Counted from the first letter of the stretch, positions 20,995-33,434 are shown. The stretch: DNA of 64,000 bases from Pedobacter puniceum (GCF_009674685.1 NZ_WKJI01000001.1:1-64000); one strand, 5' to 3'. Notes: a model not told the origin generated them from the sequence alone. Numbers and translations: made by a program.

Positions 20995-21527
20995 TTTATT
21001 TTCTCTAAATAATATCTCAACTCTGTAGAAAAGCCTGCAATGCTTTCCTGTTGTGTTTCAATCATGAAATCAAAAAAAGGTGCTTGCTTAGGGTTGTAAG
21101 CAGCAACTTTAAAAACCGATTTTGAAACCGCAGCTATATAAACAAGCGGGAAACATAAATCAGTACAAAGGTTTATCAAAATATCAAATTCATGATTAAT
21201 GAAATTGCCTATTTTTTCTTTTTTAGGAATATAATTCCAATCAATATCCTCAACAGAAATAAGTTCTATATTGGTTTTAGATTTTAGCTGCAAGCCTTTA
21301 TCTAGTACAAAACCTAGCAATTTTACCTTTTTATTGCCGGTTTGCAAAGTTTTTGCAAAATGTTCTGCTTCAACAATCTGTTCAGCATCTTTTATAGGCA
21401 CTAAAATACCAATATTTTGTGCATCTTTTAATGATATAGAATGATTGTTACGTTTAAGTTTCTTGAGTTCATGCTTTAATTTTGCAAAACCAGATCTTAA
21501 TCTTAAACTATTGAAGAATTTCTTCAT
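20991..21527 (-). CDS. Conserved hypothetical, DUF6913-like
   Basis: Intact ORF overlapping dapA start; FDILINLCTDLCFPLVYIAAVSKSVFKVAAY. Confidence 0.6.
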   Translation of the reverse strand: MKKFFNSLRLRSGFAKLKHELKKLKRNNHSISLKDAQNIGILVPIKDAEQIVEAEHFAKTLQTGNKKVKLLGFVLDKGLQLKSKTNIELISVEDIDWNYIPKKEKIGNFINHEFDILINLCTDLCFPLVYIAAVSKSVFKVAAYNPKQAPFFDFMIETQQESIAGFSTELRYYLEKIK

Positions 21528-21540
21528 CTCTTTCCCTTTT

Positions 21541-23568
<2,028 letters not shown>

Positions 23569-23627
23569 CTATTTTAGAGAAATATTAGAACAGACTTCTT
23601 TAACAGAACATTAAGAGTTTTCTATGA

Positions 23628-24359
23628 TTACATCCCTAATGCAGCTCTTAATTTTGGATAACCATTTTTACTAACTGGTAGTTTTTGTCCATTTCTAAGT
23701 AAGACAATGTGGCTATCTTTTTCGTAGTTTTCTATTTTAGTGATTTGATCTAGCTTTACGATATACGAGCGATGAATCCTGATGAATTCTTTTTCAGATA
23801 AGTTTTTCTCGAAGAAGCTCATGGTTTTATTCTTAAGAAAAGCACCCTCTGTAGTATGGATGTTCACATAATCATCGTCAGCTTCTAAATAAATAATATC
23901 ATAAACAGGGATGATTTTAATTTTATTTCCTGTTTTAACCACAACACGTTCATTTTGAACAGGGGTTAAAGAAGCTTCTTCTAAAACAGTTTTAAAATTT
24001 GGGGTTACCTGTTCTGATAAGCATTTTGTTATGGCTTTATTAAAACGCTGTTGATCAAAAGGTTTTAATAAATAATCTATGGCGTTTGCTTCAAAAGCTT
24101 TGATGGCATATTCTTCAAAAGCAGTGGTAAATATTACTTGAGGCTTTTGATCTAGCAGTTCAAGCATCTCAAAACCAGTTATTTTAGGCATTTGTATGTC
24201 TAGAAAAATCAAATCAGGTTCGTGTTCTTTGATAGCTTTTAAGCCTTCAAAACCATTGTTGCATTCTTCTAAAACAGTAATGTTTGGATGCGCTGCCAGA
24301 TATTCTAGAATAATACTTCTAGCTAGCGGTTCATCATCAATAATTAATGCCTTTTTCAT
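23628..24359 (-). CDS. LytTR family response regulator
   Basis: ALIIDDEPLARSII, LIFLDIQMP, YLLKPF, LytTR DNA-binding domain RIHRSYIVKLDQI. Confidence 0.95.
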   Translation of the reverse strand: MKKALIIDDEPLARSIILEYLAAHPNITVLEECNNGFEGLKAIKEHEPDLIFLDIQMPKITGFEMLELLDQKPQVIFTTAFEEYAIKAFEANAIDYLLKPFDQQRFNKAITKCLSEQVTPNFKTVLEEASLTPVQNERVVVKTGNKIKIIPVYDIIYLEADDDYVNIHTTEGAFLKNKTMSFFEKNLSEKEFIRIHRSYIVKLDQITKIENYEKDSHIVLLRNGQKLPVSKNGYPKLRAALGM

Positions 24360-25390
24360 GTTTGTGGGATAGTGAGTGTAGTTATAAATTCATGATTAAG
24401 CGCTCTTGCTTCTAATAAATCTTTTCTGTTGTATATGATAGAGAGCCTTCTTTTGATACTAGCCAAACCAAAGCCTGTTCCTTTATGAGGATAAGCCGTA
24501 TTAGGGTCAAACGGATTATGAATACTTATATAAAGCGTGTTTTCATGCGAGCTACAATTTATGGTTATGGTTACATCTTCTAAAGTATCATATAAACCAA
24601 ATTTTATAGCGTTTTCTAGTAAAGGCTGTAATATCATTGGAGGAACTTTTAGCTCTTTATTCTCTGTATTACAGTTTATAATGGTGTTAAGCCTATGTCC
24701 AAATCTAACTTTTTCTATATCTAAATAAAGTTTCAGGTGCAATATTTCTGCTTCTAGCGTAGTTAATTCATCGTCTCTTTTGATAGTGCCTCGTAAAAAA
24801 TCAGAAAGTTGCTGTATCATTTTTCTTGCTTCCTGAGGTTTTGAAAAAGTAAGTGCACTTATAGAGTTAAGGCTGTTAAACAGAAAATGAGGTTGTAATT
24901 TTTCTCTCAAAGTAGAAAGCTCTGCTTCTTTACTTAGTCTATCGGCTTCTTGCCTTCTTCTCTCTAATTCTTCTTTTTCTTGTTGATTATACCAAAGGAC
25001 ACCAATCATAGCCATCCACCCAATCAGTAAAAAAGAAAATCCAAAACGGATGAGGATAGAAGAGTGTAAAAAATTATGATATTCTTCTGTATCTGATGCT
25101 AGTTGAGGTAAGATAAATAACAACACCGTGGTTGATAGAAATGCTAAGACCAAGCACCAAACAATTATAAAAATGTATTTATTTTCTTTTGGTTGATAGT
25201 AGGCTAAGTTGTTTGCAATTAACCAGCAGAATAAGGCTATAATAACTAAAGAACATAAACTATCTTTAATGGCAACCATTAAGTTAATACCTAAAGAGTA
25301 CAAAGTATATGTACTTAAGGCAAACCAAATGGTCCATAAAATAAAGAATGCTTTTCTGAAACTTCTATTAGAAAAAGGTAAAATAGCCAA
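24356..25390 (-). CDS. LytS/YehU-type sensor histidine kinase
   Basis: LREKLQPHFLFNSLNSISAL (His_kinase), MILQPLLENAIKFGL, GTGFGLASIKRRL; 4-bp overlap with regulator. Confidence 0.95.
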   Translation of the reverse strand: MAILPFSNRSFRKAFFILWTIWFALSTYTLYSLGINLMVAIKDSLCSLVIIALFCWLIANNLAYYQPKENKYIFIIVWCLVLAFLSTTVLLFILPQLASDTEEYHNFLHSSILIRFGFSFLLIGWMAMIGVLWYNQQEKEELERRRQEADRLSKEAELSTLREKLQPHFLFNSLNSISALTFSKPQEARKMIQQLSDFLRGTIKRDDELTTLEAEILHLKLYLDIEKVRFGHRLNTIINCNTENKELKVPPMILQPLLENAIKFGLYDTLEDVTITINCSSHENTLYISIHNPFDPNTAYPHKGTGFGLASIKRRLSIIYNRKDLLEARALNHEFITTLTIPQT

Positions 25391-25391
25391 A

Positions 25392-25745
25392 CTAGAAATG
25401 GATTAAATTTTCTTGTGTTATCTTTTTTAAATTTAGTGCTTTTTCTTCTACTCTTTTCAAGTAAAGCTCAACATTATCAGGCTCTTCAATATGGTAATGT
25501 ATTTCTTTACCCTGTTCTATTTCTCCAACATATTCTGATTCTGTTACGGCAATAAACTTCCAATTTAAAGTATGTCCGTTTTGGCTGATGATATTTTCTT
25601 GTGCCATTAAACCCACCTGATGAGCCATTTCTAAAGCATGTTCTTTACTTAATGCTTGAACAAGTCTTAGTTGTTCATCAAATTGAAAATGCTTGTTATT
25701 ATCATTCACAATTTGAAAAATTAATTTTACAGCAAACCATTTCAT
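25392..25745 (-). CDS. DUF4288-like protein
   Basis: MKWFAVKLIFQIVN..FDEQLRLVQALSKEHALEMAHQVGL. Confidence 0.7.
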   Translation of the reverse strand: MKWFAVKLIFQIVNDNNKHFQFDEQLRLVQALSKEHALEMAHQVGLMAQENIISQNGHTLNWKFIAVTESEYVGEIEQGKEIHYHIEEPDNVELYLKRVEEKALNLKKITQENLIHF

Positions 25746-25757
25746 AAGTAGTAATAT

Positions 25758-26537
25758 TTAAAAGCTTTTAATTTCTATTCCTCCAAATACTGATGTTCCT
25801 TTAATCACAAGTACTTTACTTTTATCAGTTACTTGATTTTGGAAGACTCTTTTATCATCAATTCCGGCAAAAATTGCTGCCATCTCTGTGCTCACTTCCC
25901 ATCCGTGAGGGATGATGATTTTTGTGCCTCCAAAAATTTGTACTACCTCTAGTACGGCAACACCTTGTATATCAGCATGGGTAAGATTAATCTCTGTACC
26001 ACCCATAATGGTTACAATCTCGCCACCTTTAAAATTTTTAGAAAGTACATGTTTTTTAGCGCCTCCAAATACAGCAACAGAATCTATCACATCATCACCG
26101 GTGTTTAAATTATCTTTATGACTAAAATTAGCTTTCCCTTCATTTTCATCAGTTAAAGGCTGATAATCTTTTTTTTTAAATCCACCTTTGAACTCATGCA
26201 TATCACATTTTTTATGCCTGCCAAAAATGAACCATAAACCCAAACCAATTAATACAACTGGCCATGTATATTCCGTAACTATTAAATCGGGGTTAATTCT
26301 TTCTGCTAAGAAAACACCACCAACTAAAATCATAAATAACCATCCCGAGTTTCTGAAGTTGTTTTTGATGCCACTTGCAAGACCAATCACAATCAGAAGC
26401 ATAGGCCAGCTTATTAACCATGATGGTAAATCGGCTCCCATTTGTTTAGCTAATAAAGCCGAGCCTATTACCAGAAAGGCGCCTCCTACAACTTGTTTAT
26501 TATAATTTTTTTTATTTTTTATTTCTTGATTTTCCAT
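25758..26537 (-). CDS. LiaF-like membrane protein (DUF5668 N-terminus plus LiaF C-terminal domain)
   Basis: Four TM; VAVFGGAKKHVLSKNFKGGEIVTIMGGTEINLTHADI. Confidence 0.85.
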   Translation of the reverse strand: MENQEIKNKKNYNKQVVGGAFLVIGSALLAKQMGADLPSWLISWPMLLIVIGLASGIKNNFRNSGWLFMILVGGVFLAERINPDLIVTEYTWPVVLIGLGLWFIFGRHKKCDMHEFKGGFKKKDYQPLTDENEGKANFSHKDNLNTGDDVIDSVAVFGGAKKHVLSKNFKGGEIVTIMGGTEINLTHADIQGVAVLEVVQIFGGTKIIIPHGWEVSTEMAAIFAGIDDKRVFQNQVTDKSKVLVIKGTSVFGGIEIKSF

Positions 26538-26654
26538 GACTTTAATGATTATGGTTCAAAGATGCCATACAAAGTATTAAACATTAATATGAAAATGGGG
26601 AGTCAGGGTGTTTTCTCGGTAAAGTGAGGTGAAAAGTCGGTGAAAATTTTAAGC

Positions 26655-27845
26655 TTAATATTTTTTAGCTTGCTTTTGGCCGATGTAGACCAAAGAAAAA
26701 CTACAAATAATACAAAAAGCCATAACACCTGTCATAGGTAAAGCTGTGCCGTCATGTAAAAAACTTACAGCAAAGGATGCTAAAGCACTAAATAGCATCT
26801 GGAAACATCCTAACAAAGCAGATGCTATCCCTGCTTTTTTATCAAAAGGAGCCATGGATAGCGCTGAAGTATTAGGAGAAAAGAACCCTAATGCCGACAT
26901 AAATATCCATATTAAAATTAGAGTGCTGTAAACATTTAAGAATTGTGCAGCTGATAGTATAGCGAGTAATAGAACTGCAGTTAGTTGTACCCAACTTGAG
27001 TTCTTTATAATAATCCCGATAGGATATTTCTTAAGTAATTTACTGTTTAATTGGCTAGCACTTATCAAACCAATGGCATTTAATGCGAATAACCAACCAT
27101 ATTGTTTTTCTGTAAAACCAAACAGTTCAATAAAAACAAATGTAGAACCTGCTATATAAGCAAACATAGCCGCTGATGCTATACCTCCGGCCAACGCATA
27201 ATAGATAAAACATGGCTCAGAAAAAGCAAACCAAAAATCACTTAACACTGCTTTTGGTTTTAAAGACATGGTTTTATCTGCAGGTTTACTCTCAGGTAAA
27301 TATCTATAGCACATATAAATGGTAAAGACAGCTAAAATTATTAAGAAAATAAAGATAGAGCGCCAGCCTAAGCCGCTACTCATGTAACCGCCTAATGTTG
27401 GTGCAAGAATAGGTGATACACCAATAACCAACATCAACAAAGAAAAAATTCTTGCATTTTCACTAACCGGGAAGATATCTCTTACCATAGCTCTAGAAAT
27501 CACCATGCCTGCACAACTTCCTAAAGCTTGAAAAAAGCGCATTACAATTAAAGTATCAGCAGTGTTTGCAAAGGCGCATGCAACACAAGTAAGTAGGTAT
27601 ATAAATAGGCCAGTAAAAAGAGGTATTAATCTGCCAAACCTATCTATTAAAGGACCGTAAATAAGTTGGCCTAAAGAAATACCGATAAAATAGCTACTTA
27701 AAGATAGTTGTATATGCGGTACAGTGGTGTTTAAATCCTCTGCCATTACCGGGAAAGCCGGTAAATACATATCAATGCTAAACGGACCTAAAGCAGATAA
27801 AATTCCAAGTGATAAAATGATGTAGAACCTGTTTTTTTCTGCCAT
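26655..27845 (-). CDS. Bcr/CflA-type multidrug efflux MFS transporter
   Basis: IDMYLPAFPVMAEDLNTT, YGPLIDRFGRLIPL, RFFQALGSCAGMVISRAMVRD. Confidence 0.95.
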   Translation of the reverse strand: MAEKNRFYIILSLGILSALGPFSIDMYLPAFPVMAEDLNTTVPHIQLSLSSYFIGISLGQLIYGPLIDRFGRLIPLFTGLFIYLLTCVACAFANTADTLIVMRFFQALGSCAGMVISRAMVRDIFPVSENARIFSLLMLVIGVSPILAPTLGGYMSSGLGWRSIFIFLIILAVFTIYMCYRYLPESKPADKTMSLKPKAVLSDFWFAFSEPCFIYYALAGGIASAAMFAYIAGSTFVFIELFGFTEKQYGWLFALNAIGLISASQLNSKLLKKYPIGIIIKNSSWVQLTAVLLLAILSAAQFLNVYSTLILIWIFMSALGFFSPNTSALSMAPFDKKAGIASALLGCFQMLFSALASFAVSFLHDGTALPMTGVMAFCIICSFSLVYIGQKQAKKY

Positions 27846-27910
27846 AGCTGCAAAAATAAGAGAATCAGATTTAAGCCTGAGTATTATTTCTGCTATAATT
27901 ATAATGCCAC

Positions 27911-28687
27911 TTAGATGATTTTAATATTATGATAAAACCAAGGCTGCTTAGTGAAAGCCGTTAACAAACCTTCATTTTTGATATTCTCTTTAAGTATTTT
28001 TTTAAAGGTAATCTTTATCTCAAAAGGTTTTTCAAATAGGTTGCTATTAAATTTTATAATGTTTTTATCTTGATAATTTGCAGAGACTCTTTGCTCTCCG
28101 TTATCATGAAAAAATTCAGAGTTATTAAAACCATCTCTAAAAAGAGGATGCTCATTTTTCTTATCAACCCCCGGGTTATTCATGCAAGCATAAAGAGATA
28201 AATCATCGCAAAGTTGTAATATCTTAAGTTGATAATTTAAAAAAGTAGATGTTTGTATTTTTAAGCGTTGTATTAAATGCTTTTGCCTTAAAGTTTCTCT
28301 TTCGTAAAAAGATTTTCCATACTCGGTTTCTGAGTTTGCAAAAAAACTACTGTAATGCATGCTACAAATTAGTGCAGCATAAGAGTTTGCTTGGTCTACT
28401 TGCTCAATCCCGAGCTTGTAAAAGTGTAGTTTTATATTTTCAGGATATTCTATAAAATCATAAGGTTTTTGAAGTTTATCGTTCCAAATAGGTTCAGAGT
28501 CTGGGATAATCCAAGCTCTATCATGTTGATATATAGCAAATTTTAAAGATTCAAAATGTTCTGTAGGTATAAACTCTTTCTTTAAGTTTACAAAAAATTC
28601 TCCTGAAATAGTAGCATGTTCATGCTGTGTTATAAAAATAAATGAATCTTTTGTTTCCCGCGTAATCATAGATATAATAAAGCTCAA
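27911..28687 (-). CDS. DUF3891 family protein
   Basis: TQHEHATISGEF..AIYQHDRAWIIPD. Confidence 0.8.
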   Translation of the reverse strand: MSFIISMITRETKDSFIFITQHEHATISGEFFVNLKKEFIPTEHFESLKFAIYQHDRAWIIPDSEPIWNDKLQKPYDFIEYPENIKLHFYKLGIEQVDQANSYAALICSMHYSSFFANSETEYGKSFYERETLRQKHLIQRLKIQTSTFLNYQLKILQLCDDLSLYACMNNPGVDKKNEHPLFRDGFNNSEFFHDNGEQRVSANYQDKNIIKFNSNLFEKPFEIKITFKKILKENIKNEGLLTAFTKQPWFYHNIKII

Positions 28688-28832
28688 AATTACACTTTCT
28701 TTAAAATTTAAAAAATTATAATTTGTATTATATTGATGTATTTTAAAAAAATTACAATCAAATAAAAAAAAGTTTAAACAAATAGCTGTTTTGTTAATGA
28801 TTTTTTATTTATTTGTTTAAAACTTTGATAAA

Positions 28833-29963
28833 ATGATTATAGGTGTACCTCGTGAAATAAAAAATAATGAAAATAGAGTAGGTCTAACGCCCGCTGGTGT
28901 ACATGAATTAGTAAAAAGAGGGCATGAAGTTTTAATAGAAACGCATTCTGGCGCTGCAAGTGGTTTTAGAAATGATGATTATGAGGAGGCTGGGGCGAAA
29001 ATTATCTTAACTGGAGATGAGGTTTGGGGTAGGGCCGATATGATTGTTAAAGTTAAAGAGCCTGAAGAACGCGAGTATAAATTGGCTAGGAAAGATCAAT
29101 TGATTTTTTGTTTCTTCCATTTTTCTTCTCATCGTAAACTCACCTATGCCATGATGGATAGTGGTGCCGTATGTTTAGCTTATGAAACAGTAGAGTGTAC
29201 AGATAAATCTTTGCCTATTTTAGTCCCTATGTCTGAGGTTGCTGGGAGAATGGCTATACAACAAGGAGCTAGATACCTAGAAAAACCTGTAATGGGTAGA
29301 GGTGTATTGTTAGGCGGTGTACCAGGCGTAACACCCGGAAAAGTTTTAATTATTGGTGCTGGCGTAGTTGGGGTACAAGCTGCAAAAATGGCTTCTGGTT
29401 TAGGTGCTCACGTTACCATTGTTGATACTAATATAGAACGATTAAGGTATGTAAATGATATCCTTCCGCCTCATGTGGTTACCATGTTTAGTAGCGAGTA
29501 TAACATCAGAAAATTAATCACAAATCATGATTTAATTGTTGGAGCTGTTTTAGTTCCTGGTGCAAAGTGCCCAACAGTTGTTACAAGAGATATGTTAAAG
29601 TTGATGAGACCTGGTACAGTTATCGTTGATGTTTCTGTAGATCAAGGTGGGTGTATAGAGACTTGTAAGCCTACTACGCATGAAAATCCAACATACATTG
29701 TAGATGGTATTTTACATTATTGTGTAACCAATATGCCAGGTGCTGTGCCTTACACTTCAACCATTGCACTTACAAATAGCACATTCCCTTACATTTTACA
29801 ACTAGCAGATAAAGGCTGGAAAAAAGCATGTTTAGATAATTACGAACTTCTTAAAGGATTAAATATTATTAACGGGGAAGTAGTTTATCGTGAAGTTGCA
29901 GCTACTTTTGATTTACACTACAAACCTGTACATCAGTTTCTAGATACCAAAGAAGAATACTAA
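28833..29963 (+). CDS. ald: Alanine dehydrogenase
   Basis: MIIGVPREIKNNENRVGLTPAGV, GVPGVTPGKVLIIGAGVVG, VDVSVDQGGCIET. Confidence 0.96.
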   Translation: MIIGVPREIKNNENRVGLTPAGVHELVKRGHEVLIETHSGAASGFRNDDYEEAGAKIILTGDEVWGRADMIVKVKEPEEREYKLARKDQLIFCFFHFSSHRKLTYAMMDSGAVCLAYETVECTDKSLPILVPMSEVAGRMAIQQGARYLEKPVMGRGVLLGGVPGVTPGKVLIIGAGVVGVQAAKMASGLGAHVTIVDTNIERLRYVNDILPPHVVTMFSSEYNIRKLITNHDLIVGAVLVPGAKCPTVVTRDMLKLMRPGTVIVDVSVDQGGCIETCKPTTHENPTYIVDGILHYCVTNMPGAVPYTSTIALTNSTFPYILQLADKGWKKACLDNYELLKGLNIINGEVVYREVAATFDLHYKPVHQFLDTKEEY

Positions 29964-30033
29964 TCAATATAAAAATAACAAATTTCAATATCAGCTGTTA
30001 AATATTTAGCTTCGTAGGTAAGTTTAATATAAT

Positions 30034-30384
30034 ATGACTGTTAAAGTATTTGGTATTCCTAACTGTGGGTCTGTAAAAAAAGCAAGAACATGGTTAGAAG
30101 AAAATAACATTGATGTAGATTTCCATGATTTTAAAAAGCTTGGGATAGATGAAGAACATCTAAACAAATGGTGTAATACCCTAGGTTGGGAAAAGGTAGT
30201 TAATAAAAAAGGTTTAACTTGGCGTGGATTAGACGAAAAAGTTAAAGAAACCATAAGTGACCAACAGACTGCTGTAAAGCTGATGTTAACACACACTAGT
30301 GTTATAAAAAGACCAGTTATAGAAACCTCAAAGGCCATAATTATTGGTTACGATGAAGCAGAACTAGAAAAATTGTTCTCCTAA
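30034..30384 (+). CDS. ArsC/Spx-like (YffB) thioredoxin-fold reductase
   Basis: VFGIPNCGSVKKARTWLEENNIDVDFHDF. Confidence 0.88.
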   Translation: MTVKVFGIPNCGSVKKARTWLEENNIDVDFHDFKKLGIDEEHLNKWCNTLGWEKVVNKKGLTWRGLDEKVKETISDQQTAVKLMLTHTSVIKRPVIETSKAIIIGYDEAELEKLFS

Positions 30385-30494
30385 TCAAGCGTTAAATAAT
30401 GTTAATAAGTTGTTTTCTAAGGTTTATTAACAGATTTTTGACATTGTAGGATACAAAATGGTTGTTAATTTGTCAATACAACTAAACATAATTT

Positions 30495-31217
30495 ATGAAA
30501 GGCTTCTGGTTAATTCTGTTTCTTTTAGCACCTAGTTTTTTATGCGCACAAAGCATATTAACAGGTACTGCATATGATGCTGATACAAGAAGTAAATTAA
30601 AATTGGTTTTTGTAAATAATCTTACCCAAAGGGAGGTAGACCATACAGGGCAAAAAGGAGATTTCAAAGTTAAAGCGGAGATTGGTGACTTAGTTGTTTT
30701 TTCTTGTCCAGGTTATCAAAGTGACACTTTGATAGTAGAAAGTTTAGAACCACGTATTGTTTTATTAAGAACCAGAATGATTGTCTTAAACGAAGTTATT
30801 GTATCTGCTCAAGCTAATAAAACCGATGCTCAAATTAGAGCAGCTTACTCTTCTGCTTATTCTGCTGCCAATACAACTATTTTAACCAAAGATGGTAGCT
30901 TAAGTTTATACAATGCTTTTAGTAAACAATCTCAGCAAAAGAGAGAATTTCAGAAATTTATGGATACCGAACTTAACGAACGTTTAATTGATAGACGTTT
31001 TAATAGAGAATTGGTAACCGAGCTCACTAAAGTGCGAGGGCAATTATTAGAGGATTTTATGTCTTATTATCGTCCAACATACTCACAAATTAAAGATATG
31101 AGTGATGTAGAGTTACGAACCTATATCATTAAATCTTACAATGAATACATCAAACTGCCTGCAGAAATGAGAATATACCCTCCTCTGCCTAAAACATCAT
31201 TTGGTGATGGAATGTAA
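30495..31217 (+). CDS. Exported protein with carboxypeptidase-like regulatory domain
   Basis: Signal peptide; ILTGTAYDADTRSKLKLVFVNNLTQREVDHTGQKGDFKVKAEIGDLVVFSCPGY. Confidence 0.7.
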   Translation: MKGFWLILFLLAPSFLCAQSILTGTAYDADTRSKLKLVFVNNLTQREVDHTGQKGDFKVKAEIGDLVVFSCPGYQSDTLIVESLEPRIVLLRTRMIVLNEVIVSAQANKTDAQIRAAYSSAYSAANTTILTKDGSLSLYNAFSKQSQQKREFQKFMDTELNERLIDRRFNRELVTELTKVRGQLLEDFMSYYRPTYSQIKDMSDVELRTYIIKSYNEYIKLPAEMRIYPPLPKTSFGDGM

Positions 31218-31253
31218 TCATCGTTATATCAAATTTAAAATTACAAAAGCCTT

Positions 31254-32114
31254 ATGATTTATTGTTTTGGAGAAATATTGTGGGATGTTTTTCCTCAAAA
31301 AGCCTTGCCAGGCGGAGCGTTAATGAATGTCTGTATTCATCTTCACAAATTAGGCTCCCAAACAAAGTTGATAAGTGCTATCGGTAATGATAAGGCTGGT
31401 GCTGATTTAAAAGCTTATCTACATCAAGAGCTAAAAGATGTTTCACTTATTCAAATAAAAAATCATTTAGCTACAGGTAAAGTTCTGGTAAATCTTGATG
31501 ACCCTTTAAATGCTAGATATGAGATTGTAAAACCTGTAGCTTATGATGAAATAGATAATCCAACAGTTTCTTTAAAAGAGGATGATGCTCTTGTTTTTGG
31601 CAGCTTAGCATCCAGAGGAAGATATACAAAAAATACTTTGTTAAAACTTTTAGAAAAATCTTGTTTAAAGATTTTTGATATTAATCTAAGAGCGCCACAC
31701 TACACAGAAGCATCATTAAAACAATTTTTAAAATTAGCAGATTGGGTTAAGCTCAATGATGATGAATTTGAATTGGTTTGTTCTTGGTATCAATTAAATC
31801 CTCAGGATGAATCAATACTTCAAATATTAGCTGCTTTGTGGGATGTTAAATTAATCTGCGTGACTATGGGAGGTAAAGGAGCTGTCTTATATATTGATGG
31901 TCAAACTTTTCAGCATTCAGGTTTTCAAGTTGAAGTTGTTGATACTGTTGGTGCAGGGGATGCCTTCTTAGCAGCACTCATCCATTCTTATCAAATAGGC
32001 TATACTCCAGAAATTATGCTAAACAATGCATGCGCTTTAGGTGCATTTGTTGCAGGTAAAAGTGGGGCCAACCCTCAATATCAAATAGATGATGTAAACT
32101 TTTTTAAATTATAA
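31254..32114 (+). CDS. PfkB-family carbohydrate kinase (fructokinase-like)
   Basis: GEILWDVFP..PGGALMNV; VDTVGAGDAFLAALIH. Confidence 0.92.
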   Translation: MIYCFGEILWDVFPQKALPGGALMNVCIHLHKLGSQTKLISAIGNDKAGADLKAYLHQELKDVSLIQIKNHLATGKVLVNLDDPLNARYEIVKPVAYDEIDNPTVSLKEDDALVFGSLASRGRYTKNTLLKLLEKSCLKIFDINLRAPHYTEASLKQFLKLADWVKLNDDEFELVCSWYQLNPQDESILQILAALWDVKLICVTMGGKGAVLYIDGQTFQHSGFQVEVVDTVGAGDAFLAALIHSYQIGYTPEIMLNNACALGAFVAGKSGANPQYQIDDVNFFKL

Positions 32115-32253
32115 CTTTGAAAGTAATTAATTCAGAAATTAAGGTATAACAGAGATTTTATTAAGTGTTTAACTTATGAAATCCCTGTTTTTTTATTGAG
32201 TTCTTGGATAAAACATCAATCCCAAATAGTTTGTACTATTATTTAGAGATTTA

Positions 32254-32730
32254 CTAAAAAGTAGCTCTTAGGCCTAAACCGCTAGCTCCAATCATACTTT
32301 CTAATCTAACTTTTCTATAGCTTAATTTTTGTAAACCTTCATTATAAGCTTTTACTGCTGTAGAAGTGTTTTTGTTATATGCAGAAGAAAAAGGTATAGA
32401 TATAACTGTTAATGCAGCCCCAACACCTAAAAGAGTCCAATTCATATCAGAGCCAGAAATAGCTGCGCCTAAAGGATATCCTATACAAAAGCCGCCTATG
32501 CTGCCAAATATGGCTGCAGGAACTTGATTCTTTTTTGCTTTTAACATAGCCTCATAAGCAACAGGATTACTTTTTGTTAATTCTAAAAGCTGTTTGGGCT
32601 TTAGCATTTTTCCATTTTGAATGTAATAAGTGCCTAAGCCTTTTTTGATGGTTATGGTGTCTTGTTTGGATTGTGAGAATCCGTAACTCATAAAAAGAGT
32701 TAAGATAAAAGATAGTAATAATTTTTTCAT
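32254..32730 (-). CDS. Hypothetical exported/membrane protein
   Basis: Signal peptide MKKLLLSFILTLFMSYGFSQ; glycine-rich TM segments. Confidence 0.6.
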   Translation of the reverse strand: MKKLLLSFILTLFMSYGFSQSKQDTITIKKGLGTYYIQNGKMLKPKQLLELTKSNPVAYEAMLKAKKNQVPAAIFGSIGGFCIGYPLGAAISGSDMNWTLLGVGAALTVISIPFSSAYNKNTSTAVKAYNEGLQKLSYRKVRLESMIGASGLGLRATF

Positions 32731-32894
32731 ACTGATTATTGTTAGTACCACTAAAAGTAGGAGATTATCAACTTAATCAAAAAAATAAATGCTTTTTGTT
32801 TACTAATCTTCAGTTGAATGATATTGGTTGCTTACTTACTAATGAATAGTATCAGGTACTTAAAGTGAGATAGAACTTAAAACTTTTATTCTTT

Positions 32895-32902
32895 TACCTT
32901 TG
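32895..32902 (+). promoter_or_regulatory. Promoter -7 element
   Basis: TACCTTTG 18 bp upstream of the likely ATG at 32921. Confidence 0.55.
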
Positions 32903-32920
32903 CTTCTTAATTTTTATTTG

Positions 32921-33262
32921 ATGAGTAATAACAATAACTGTCCACAATGTGGATCCGAATTTACCTACCCAGAACAAGACTACATGGTTTGTTCTCAGTG
33001 TTTTTATGAATGGAATCCGGAAGCAGAAGAAATTGAAACTAATGTTATTGATAAAGTATTAGATGCTAATGGGAATGAATTAGTAGATGGAGATACTGTA
33101 ATTTTAATAAAAGATTTGCCTATAAAAGGCTCTCCTAAGCCTATGAAGATAGGTACCAAAGTGAAAAATATACGCCTTACTTCTGGTGATCATAATATTT
33201 CTTGTAAGGTGGATGGTTTTGGAGCTATGTATTTAAAATCAGAGTTTGTAAAGAAGGCTTAG
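32921..33262 (+). CDS. YjdM/PhnA-family zinc-ribbon protein
   Basis: [51 protein letters not shown]. Confidence 0.92.
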   Translation: MSNNNNCPQCGSEFTYPEQDYMVCSQCFYEWNPEAEEIETNVIDKVLDANGNELVDGDTVILIKDLPIKGSPKPMKIGTKVKNIRLTSGDHNISCKVDGFGAMYLKSEFVKKA

Positions 33263-33272
33263 ATAATAAAAA

Positions 33273-33298
33273 AGGTTTGGCTTACAGAAGCCAAACCT
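33273..33298 (-). terminator. Terminator reading on the minus strand (for the 41-aa ORF), possibly bidirectional
   Basis: AGGTTTGGCTT-ACAG-AAGCCAAACCT perfect 11-bp stem; minus-strand transcript continues TTTTTTATT. Confidence 0.75.
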
Positions 33299-33308
33299 CA
33301 AACAAATG

Positions 33309-33434
33309 TTACTGTTTTTTCTTTTTAGAGCTGCCCAATTCTTTTGCAGCTTCACTTTTCTGTGTTTTACTTGTTTTTGGGTCTTTTAACTCTTTAGAAG
33401 CCTGGCTCTTAGAGTTGCTTTTTGATGTAGGCAT
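33309..33434 (-). CDS. Small basic 41-aa protein MPTSKSNSKSQASKELKDPKTSKTQKSEAAKELGSSKKKKQ (not in ORF track)
   Basis: ATG-to-TAA frame on minus strand directly followed by a minus-strand terminator. Confidence 0.6.
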   Translation of the reverse strand: MPTSKSNSKSQASKELKDPKTSKTQKSEAAKELGSSKKKKQ

